Assembly: GCA_036841525.1 (NCBI GenBank)
Contig: DAITVZ010000108.1
Coordinates: forward strand, 1-10,829
Direction: 5' to 3'
From: JAAYEA01 sp012689325
Lineage (GTDB): Bacteria > Chloroflexota > Anaerolineae > JAAYEA01
DNA: 10,829 nucleotides
Shown here: positions 6,111-10,829 of the stretch, piece after piece
Layout: every line of letters starts with the position of its first letter
Position numbering within the stretch: the stretch's first letter is position 1
The notes under the pieces: model-generated
Seen by the model: only the letters and a program-made list of their open reading frames with translations
The model's database searches: none
What the model was told of the DNA's origin: nothing
Translations under genes and position numbers: made by a program

Positions 6111-6138
6111 AAGAGCCACCCCCGCGGGGGTGGCTCTT
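6111..6138. terminator. Bidirectional hairpin terminator between DUF1801 and EF-G-like genes
   Basis: 6111-6124 and 6125-6138 are perfect reverse complements (a 28-base palindrome, about 12 bp of stem around a CGCG turn). It lies three bases after the DUF1801 stop and 22 bases beyond the EF-G-like stop. On the minus strand the stem is followed by TTTTTCATTT, a strong intrinsic terminator. On the plus strand the trailing bases (TCTGGTTTCG) are weaker. Confidence 0.85.
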
Positions 6139-6159
6139 CTGGTTTCGGAATGGCCCGGC

Positions 6160-8232
6160 TTACGCCTCGGCCTCGTGGGCCTTCTTGGCCTTTTCCACGA
6201 TGGCCGCGGTCTGCAGCGACGGGACCTGCTCGTAGCGCGTGAACTCCATGCTAAAGAAACCGCGGCCCTGGGTCATGGCGCGCAGGTTGGTGGAGTAGCG
6301 CTGCATCTCGGCCAGCGGCGCCTGCGCCGTGATGATGCTGTTGCCCTTCTCCTGGTCCATGCCCTGCACCCGCGCGCGGCGGGTGTTCAGGTCGCCCAGC
6401 ACGTCGCCCATGAACTGCTCCGGCACCACGATCCGCACGTTCATGATGGGCTCCAGCAACACGGGGTTGGCCGATTCCATCACCTTGCGGAAGCCCAACT
6501 GCGCCGCCAACTGGAAGGCGATATCCGACGAGTCCACCGGGTGGTACGACCCATCGTACAGCGCGATCTTGACGTCGGTCACGGGATAGCCCGCCAGCAC
6601 GCCAGACTGGATGGCGGACTGCAGGCCCTTTTCCACCGAGGGGATATAGTTCTTGGGCACCGAACCGCCAAAGACCTCGTTGGCGAACTCGTAGCCCGAG
6701 CCCGCCGGCAGGGGGTCGACCCGCAGCCACACATCGCCGAACTGGCCGCGGCCGCCGGTCTGCTTCTTGTGGCGGCCCTGGGCCGAGGCGGACCTGGTGA
6801 CGGTCTCGCGATACGGCACCTGAGGCACGTCGGTGACCACCTGGACGCCGAACTTGCGGGCCAGCCGGCGCACGGCGATATCCACGTGGGACTCGCCCAT
6901 GGCCGCCACGATCATCTCGCCGGTATCTTGCTCGCGGCGCAGCCGGACCGTGGGGTCCTCGTCCACCAGGCGGGCCAGGGCGTTGCTCATGCGGTCCAGG
7001 TCGGCCTTGGTCTTGGGCGCGATGGAGGCCTCAAAGATCGGGCTGGGGTAGCTGATCCCCGCGAGCACCAGGGGGTGGGCGCGGTCGCAGAGGGTGTCGC
7101 CGGTGGAGGTGACGCCCAGCTTGGTCACGATGCCCAGGTCGCCCGCGGTGATGGCGTCCGTGGTGATCTGCTCCTTGCCGCGCAGGTAATAGAGCTGTCC
7201 CACGCGCTCTTCTTCCGACTTGACCGAGTTAAAGACGCGGCTATCGGAGGCCAGGATGCCGCTGGCCACGCGGAAGAAGGTCATCTTGCCCACAAAGGGG
7301 TCGGCCAGGGTCTTGAAGACGATGGCGGTCAGCGGCGCATCGGGGGCCACCTTGAGCGCCTCGACCTCGCCGGTGGCGGGGTTGGTCGCCTTGACTTCCT
7401 GGCCCGCGGGGGAGGGGAGGTAGGCGGTCATGGCGTCCAGCAGCGGCTTGACGCCGATGCTGAGCGTGGCCGACCCGCAAAAGACCGGCACGAACGACCC
7501 ATTGGCGACGCCCTTGCGGATGCCCAACTGGATCTCGTCGGCGGTCAGCTCTTCGCCGTCCAGGTACTTCATCACCAGCTCGTCGTCGCTCTCCGCCGCC
7601 GCCTCGATGGCCTCTTGGCGGAGCTCTTCGGCCCGCGCGCGCAGGTCGGCGGGGATGGCCGCCGCCTCGCCCGAGGCGCCGGTGTAGGCCTTTTGCGCCA
7701 GCACGTCCACCACGCCGGCGAACGCGGCCTGGGAGCCGATGGGCAGCATCAGGGGGATCAGCTTCTGGTCGAACTTTTGGCGCATGTGCTCCAGCGTGCG
7801 GTCAAAGCTGGCGTTTTCGCGGTCCATCTTGTTGATGAACACCATGCGCGGGAGTTTTTGCTCATCGGCGTATTGCCAGGTCAACTCGGTGCCCACCTCC
7901 ACGCCGGAGGCGGCGCAGATGACGGAGACCATGCTATCGGCGACGCGGAGCGCGCCCTTGACCTCGCCCACAAAGTCGGTGTAGCCCGGCGTGTCCAGCA
8001 CGTTGACCTTGCGGTCGTTCCATTCGCACGGGACGATGGACGTGTTCACCGACATCTTGCGCTCTTGCTCTTCCGGGTCATAGTCGGAGACGGTGGTGCC
8101 GTCCTCGACGCGCCCGAGCCGGTTGATCGCCCCCGTGGCGAACAGCATCGCCTCGGTGAGCGTGGTCTTGCCCGAGCTGCCGTGGCCGACGAGGCTCACG
8201 TTGACAAGTTGCCCGGTCTCGTACTTTTTCAT
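6160..8232 (-). CDS. Elongation factor G-like GTPase (EF-G2 / FusA2 type)
   Basis: 690 residues, full EF-G length. ATG 8232 is chosen because GGGAGGG lies nine bases upstream; an in-frame ATG at 8271 would add 13 non-conserved residues. GTPase motifs: G1 GHGSSGKTT (16-24) in place of AHIDAGKTT of canonical EF-G, G3 DTPGYTDF (80-87) in place of DTPGHVDF, and G4 NKMD (134-137). Switch I reads EQERKMSVNTS where canonical EF-G has EQERGITI, so Ser61 stands at the usual Mg-coordinating Thr. Domain II-V features remain, including GGRGQFGDVWLRV and YDGSYHPVDSSDIAF of domain IV and FSMEFTRYEQVP near the end. No rpsL, rpsG or tuf is adjacent, which fits a second paralogue rather than the str-operon fusA. 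Such paralogues bind GTP, but their cellular role (stress, recycling or slow translocation) is unsettled. Confidence 0.93.
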   Translation of the reverse strand: MKKYETGQLVNVSLVGHGSSGKTTLTEAMLFATGAINRLGRVEDGTTVSDYDPEEQERKMSVNTSIVPCEWNDRKVNVLDTPGYTDFVGEVKGALRVADSMVSVICAASGVEVGTELTWQYADEQKLPRMVFINKMDRENASFDRTLEHMRQKFDQKLIPLMLPIGSQAAFAGVVDVLAQKAYTGASGEAAAIPADLRARAEELRQEAIEAAAESDDELVMKYLDGEELTADEIQLGIRKGVANGSFVPVFCGSATLSIGVKPLLDAMTAYLPSPAGQEVKATNPATGEVEALKVAPDAPLTAIVFKTLADPFVGKMTFFRVASGILASDSRVFNSVKSEEERVGQLYYLRGKEQITTDAITAGDLGIVTKLGVTSTGDTLCDRAHPLVLAGISYPSPIFEASIAPKTKADLDRMSNALARLVDEDPTVRLRREQDTGEMIVAAMGESHVDIAVRRLARKFGVQVVTDVPQVPYRETVTRSASAQGRHKKQTGGRGQFGDVWLRVDPLPAGSGYEFANEVFGGSVPKNYIPSVEKGLQSAIQSGVLAGYPVTDVKIALYDGSYHPVDSSDIAFQLAAQLGFRKVMESANPVLLEPIMNVRIVVPEQFMGDVLGDLNTRRARVQGMDQEKGNSIITAQAPLAEMQRYSTNLRAMTQGRGFFSMEFTRYEQVPSLQTAAIVEKAKKAHEAEA

Positions 8233-8291
8233 GAACCTGAACCCTCCCTTAAGCGGCCTGATTGAGCGCATCGGCGCGCGTCAACCGGAAT

Positions 8292-8320
8292 ATTATAGCC
8301 CAGATCGGCGGTTCGGTCAA
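8292..8320 (-). promoter_or_regulatory. Near-consensus sigma70 promoter for the EF-G-like gene
   Basis: On the minus strand: TTGACC (8320-8315), 17 bases, then TATAAT (8297-8292). Predicted start near 8285, with a leader of about 50 bases to the ATG at 8232. This is one of the strongest promoters in the window, suggesting the EF-G-like gene is well expressed. Confidence 0.82.
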
Positions 8321-8355
8321 AACGGAGCAGGGGGGTAGGGGGGATCTCCTTCCGA

Positions 8356-8384
8356 TTGTCACCCTGGCCTTTCCGTGCTAGAAT
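8356..8384 (+). promoter_or_regulatory. Sigma70 promoter for the Gfo/Idh/MocA gene
   Basis: TTGTCA (8356-8361), 17 bases, TAGAAT (8379-8384). Predicted start near 8391, giving a leader of about 29 bases that contains GGGAGGA (8407-8413), six bases before ATG 8420. It is back-to-back with the EF-G-like promoter, with 35 bases between the two -35 boxes. Confidence 0.78.
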
Positions 8385-8419
8385 ACCCCCGTTAGCAGAT
8401 CATCACGGGAGGATACGAA

Positions 8420-9463
8420 ATGGCAACTGATCAAGGTCCCATCCGGGTAGGCATCGCCGGGCTCGGCCGCAGCGGCTGGAACATCCACGCGCGCCTCATG
8501 GAGCCGCTGGTGGACAAGTACCGCGTCGTCGCCGTCTGCGACCTCATCGCCGCCCGCCGCGAGGAGGCCGAGGAGCGCCTCGATTGCCGCAGCTATGAGC
8601 GCTACGAGGACATGCTGCTGGACAAGCAGGTCGAGCTGGTGGTGGTGGCGCTGCCCAGCCAGCTTCACCCCTCCTACACCATCCAGGCGCTGCAAGCGGG
8701 CAAGCACGCCATCTCGGAAAAGCCCATGGCCACCCGCCTCGCCGATTTCGACGCCATGGTCGCCGCCGCCCAAAAGGCCAACCGCACCCTCTCCGCCTTC
8801 CAGAACCGGCGCTATGCCCAGGATTTCGTCCAGGTCAAGCGCGTCATCGACTCGGGCGTGCTGGGGCGCATCGTGCTCATCCGCCTGGCCTGGCAGAGCT
8901 ACGGCCGGCGTTGGGACTGGCAGACGCAGACCCAGTACCGCGGCGGCACGCTGAATAACACCTGCCCGCACGCGCTGGACCAGGTGTTGCAGCTCTACAA
9001 CGGCGTCATCCCCGAGGTCTCGATGCACATGGAGCGCACCCTCACCCTGGGCGACGCCAACGACCACATCAAGTTCATCTTTAAGGCGCCCGACGCCCCC
9101 ATGATCGACCTGGAGGTCACCTCCTGCTGCGCCCTGCCGCAGGACGACTGGCTGGTGATGGGCACCCATGGCACCCTCTCCGGCAACAGCCGCACCATGA
9201 AGTGGAAGTACCTCAACCCCGCCGACCTGCCCGCGCGCGAGGTGGACGTCCGCTCCACGCCGGACCGCAGCTACAACCGCGAGGATTACCACTGGACCGA
9301 GGAGACCTGGGACATCAAGGAGAGCAAGGACCCCGGCCAGGTCGGGTACTATCTCGACCTCTACGAGACGCTCCGCAACGGCGGGCCGCTTTCCGTGACG
9401 CCGACCAGCATCCGGCCGCAGGTCGCCATCCTGGAAGCCGCCTGGAACCAATTCCACATGTAA
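8420..9463 (+). CDS. Gfo/Idh/MocA-family oxidoreductase
   Basis: 347 residues. N-terminal Rossmann domain with VGIAGLGRSG (10-19) as the dinucleotide loop, VVVALPSQLHP after beta-5, and the family's SEKPMA (Lys102 of the EKP motif, catalytic). The C-terminal alpha/beta domain begins around 125 with FQNRRYAQDF and contains GGTLNNTCPHALD, where His185 and Asp188 occupy the catalytic His/Asp positions. It ends with a helix QVAILEAAWNQFHM. The family interconverts sugar or inositol hydroxyls and ketones with NAD(P), but the substrate is not predictable here. It is a single-gene unit with its own promoter and a long hairpin after the stop. A second member of the family ends the window on the other strand. 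Confidence 0.93.
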   Translation: MATDQGPIRVGIAGLGRSGWNIHARLMEPLVDKYRVVAVCDLIAARREEAEERLDCRSYERYEDMLLDKQVELVVVALPSQLHPSYTIQALQAGKHAISEKPMATRLADFDAMVAAAQKANRTLSAFQNRRYAQDFVQVKRVIDSGVLGRIVLIRLAWQSYGRRWDWQTQTQYRGGTLNNTCPHALDQVLQLYNGVIPEVSMHMERTLTLGDANDHIKFIFKAPDAPMIDLEVTSCCALPQDDWLVMGTHGTLSGNSRTMKWKYLNPADLPAREVDVRSTPDRSYNREDYHWTEETWDIKESKDPGQVGYYLDLYETLRNGGPLSVTPTSIRPQVAILEAAWNQFHM

Positions 9464-9471
9464 GACACCCC

Positions 9472-9516
9472 AGGCCCAACAGGTCTCGGCATTCCATGCC
9501 GAGACCTGTTGGGCCT
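9472..9516. terminator. Perfect 21-bp-stem hairpin containing the dispersed palindrome
   Basis: 9472-9492 is the exact reverse complement of 9496-9516, with a TCC loop. The inner 15 bases (9488-9502) are the same CGGCAT/ATGCCG palindrome seen four times at 13-130. It lies nine bases after the MocA-family stop and 10 bases before the HIT ribosome binding site. There is no proper T-run (CCCTTTCTTCC follows), so it may act as a terminator or mRNA-stabilising hairpin, but its origin looks like a repeat insertion. Confidence 0.75.
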
Positions 9517-9536
9517 CCCTTTCTTCCGGAGGCCCC

Positions 9537-9980
9537 ATGCCCATCGTCGTCCCGCAGCGCGACACCTGCCCCTTTTGCGAGAACCTGGCCGACCGCCGCC
9601 CCTGCGCGTGGATCCATCGCGACGAGGTCATCGCCTCGTTCGTGAACCCACGCCTCTACGGCAAGGGCGCGGTGCTGGTGATCCCCATCCGCCACGCGCC
9701 GACACTCCTCGACCTGAACGCCGAGGAGCTATCGGCCGTTTTTGCCCATGCCCAGGAGCTGATCCGCGCGCTGCTGGCGGCCTATGGGCCCGAGGGCTTT
9801 AGCGTCTTTCAGAACAACGGGGTGACCGCGGGGCAGTCGGTGGCCCACTATCACCTGCACATTGTGCCGCGCTACGCTGGCGAGGAGCCGGGGCGCATCT
9901 TTGGCGAGGGCGAATTCCAGCGCATCCCCATCGAGGAGCGGCTGCAGATCGCCGAGGAGATCAAGCAGCACCTCGGCTGA
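9537..9980 (+). CDS. HIT-family protein (histidine triad nucleotide hydrolase/transferase)
   Basis: 147 residues; ATG 9537 with GGAGG at 9528-9532. It opens with CPFC (Cys11, Cys14), common in HIT proteins as half of a zinc site. It then carries VIPIRHAPTLLDL, FSVFQNNGVTAGQSVAHYH, and the histidine triad His104-Tyr-His106-Leu-His108 followed by IVPRY; His106 would be the nucleophile. HIT proteins act on nucleoside phosphoramidates, dinucleoside polyphosphates or AMP-lysine adducts in the cytoplasm. The length and CPFC suit the Hint/Ap4A-hydrolase-like branch. No promoter is evident between the hairpin and the start, so it may be read from the MocA promoter if the hairpin is leaky. Its stop is 13 bases before the next gene. 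Confidence 0.93.
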   Translation: MPIVVPQRDTCPFCENLADRRPCAWIHRDEVIASFVNPRLYGKGAVLVIPIRHAPTLLDLNAEELSAVFAHAQELIRALLAAYGPEGFSVFQNNGVTAGQSVAHYHLHIVPRYAGEEPGRIFGEGEFQRIPIEERLQIAEEIKQHLG

Positions 9981-9993
9981 AACAGAGGTAGGT

Positions 9994-10572
9994 ATGTACC
10001 GAGGTTGGGTCGTTCGCAGATGGGAGACTGCGGTCTCTGATATCCCGGACCTCGCAATGGTGTCTCTCTCGGACCAAAACCGCCATCTCGAGATCGTGGT
10101 TCAGTCCCTGCGGGACCCGTCGCTGCGCCGATGGCGGGTGAGCTTTGAGCGCTACTCAGCCTATCGGAATACCGATGAGACATTCCTCCCAGCGCTGTGG
10201 GAATACCTCGACGAGTCAGGTCAAAGGTGCGGCAATACGTTCACCTTCGAGGGATCGAACTGGGACGGAACCGGCCCCGCCCATCTCCCTTCTTATGCTG
10301 TCAACGCACGGCACTTCGTCCTGGCTACCTTGGACGATGTCATCGAAGTGGTCTCAAGCAACGAGCCAACCTGCGGCGCGATCGAGCCTGCTGAGCCAAA
10401 CTCGCCACCTCCGGGCAAAGCCGTGCACTATTTCCTGCCCGATGATCGCCAAGCGGTCAAAGGCCTGGTCAGAGAGCTGCGAGTGCGCCGGATCATCTGG
10501 AAGGCGCGCAAGGCTCTCCGCAAGGCAGTAGATAGCGCAAAGAGGCTCTCCCGCAAGCAGGGTCCAGGCTGA
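9994..10572 (+). CDS. Hypothetical protein, unlike its neighbours in base and codon use
   Basis: 192 residues from ATG 9994, with GAGGTAGG just upstream (9985-9992). The frame stays open further up only as a shadow of the HIT gene. The sequence reads as a real soluble protein: an N-terminal beta-rich region (HLEIVVQSLRDPSLRRWRV), a middle region (DETFLPALWEYLD, TFTFEGSNWDG) and a strand pattern HFVLATLDDVIEVVSSNEP. A proline-rich turn and a basic C-terminal helix follow (VRELRVRRIIWKARKALRKA). I do not recognise the family. Codon use is visibly more AT-rich and less GCC/CTG-biased than its neighbours, suggesting recent transfer. The middle pattern resembles small immunity-like proteins, but this is speculation and no toxin gene is adjacent. 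Confidence 0.7.
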   Translation: MYRGWVVRRWETAVSDIPDLAMVSLSDQNRHLEIVVQSLRDPSLRRWRVSFERYSAYRNTDETFLPALWEYLDESGQRCGNTFTFEGSNWDGTGPAHLPSYAVNARHFVLATLDDVIEVVSSNEPTCGAIEPAEPNSPPPGKAVHYFLPDDRQAVKGLVRELRVRRIIWKARKALRKAVDSAKRLSRKQGPG

Positions 10573-10741
10573 CGACATATCCGTGTTGTGGGCCTGAAGA
10601 AACGTCATAGCCTCATGCTTGATCATCTCGGATCCGGGCCATCTGCGTGCCAGTCTTACCATTGGTTCGTGTACCGGATCAGCCACGCCGCGACGATCCG
10701 CCGGTAGCCATGCACCCCTGGAGCTTGCCCGCGGCGCTATC

Positions 10742-10829
10742 CTAGCCCTCCGCCGGAGCCTCCAGCTTGACGATCCGTCCCTCCGCCGCCGAGAGGTAGG
10801 CCGCCTCGCTCAGGGCCACGGCGTGGGCG
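10742..10829 (-). CDS. C-terminal end of a second Gfo/Idh/MocA-type oxidoreductase (partial)
   Basis: The minus-strand frame is open from the window edge to a TAG at 10744-10742. It gives 28 residues: AHAVALSEAAYLSAAEGRIV followed by KLEAPAEG. The AVALSEAAYLSA..GR.V.LE pattern is the common last helix and strand of Gfo/Idh/MocA proteins, and composition is again the high-GC style of the main genome. Too little is present to say more. No terminator hairpin is evident between it and the preceding gene, and I see no gene in 10573-10741. Confidence 0.72.
   Translation of the reverse strand, partial: AHAVALSEAAYLSAAEGRIVKLEAPAEG

Noticed and set aside
6130..8265. 711-codon open frame on the plus strand opposite the EF-G-like gene
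   Set aside because: Antisense shadow of a high-GC gene. The translation is His/Gly/Leu-rich with no family motifs, and the minus-strand frame is an unmistakable EF-G.
8378..9631. 417-codon minus-strand frame opposite the MocA-family gene
   Set aside because: Shadow of the Gfo/Idh/MocA gene. It also runs through the hairpin and into the HIT gene.
10354..10686. 110-codon minus-strand frame overlapping the end of the hypothetical gene
   Set aside because: Mostly opposite 9994-10572, which has the better start site. The part beyond 10572 has no ribosome binding site or recognisable motif. A gene remnant cannot be excluded.

Overview
The window is high-GC bacterial chromosomal DNA. Its genes have strong GGAGG-type ribosome binding sites and near-consensus sigma70 promoters, with repeat-filled intergenic gaps between them. 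No marker gene fixes the taxonomy. The paired-HTH/TPR gene pair, the EF-G-like paralogue, the paired Gfo/Idh/MocA dehydrogenases and the ACCACAGAG-type repeats would fit an uncultured Chloroflexota (Anaerolineae-like) genome, but that is inference. A run of exactly 100 N (4919-5018) shows that this is a scaffold from a draft or metagenome assembly.

Layout. 1-323: short palindromic repeats, then a textbook promoter for a cytoplasmic gamma-glutamyltransferase-family Ntn hydrolase (324-1940). 1941-2242: a roughly 270-bp repeat element with inverted ends. 2243-3019: an SDR dehydrogenase. It converges on a minus-strand gene (3092-3919, TTG start) encoding a protein of unknown function with six ADASKA repeats, and a shared hairpin terminator separates them. 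3920-4334: divergent promoters flanking a tandem repeat and a long hairpin. 4335-6108: a tight three-gene operon of double XRE-HTH protein, TPR protein and DUF1801/YdhG-like protein. The first gene is interrupted by the assembly gap. 6160-8232 (minus): an EF-G-like GTPase (EF-G2/FusA2 type), converging on the operon across a second hairpin. 8233-8419: back-to-back promoters for the EF-G-like gene and a Gfo/Idh/MocA oxidoreductase (8420-9463). 9472-9516: a perfect 21-bp-stem hairpin. 9537-9980: a HIT-family protein. 9994-10572: an unrecognised gene of lower GC and different codon style. 10573-10741: no gene seen. 10742-10829 (minus): the C-terminal end of a second Gfo/Idh/MocA-type protein.

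The genes do not form one pathway. SDR and Gfo/Idh/MocA enzymes suggest sugar or polyol metabolism, and the GGT-like enzyme suggests amide or glutathione-type nitrogen salvage. The only clear multi-gene unit is HTH-TPR-DUF1801. The most notable features are at the DNA level: three unrelated intergenic repeat families, and two in-frame coding repeats (18 bp and 24 bp), one of which appears to have broken the assembly.
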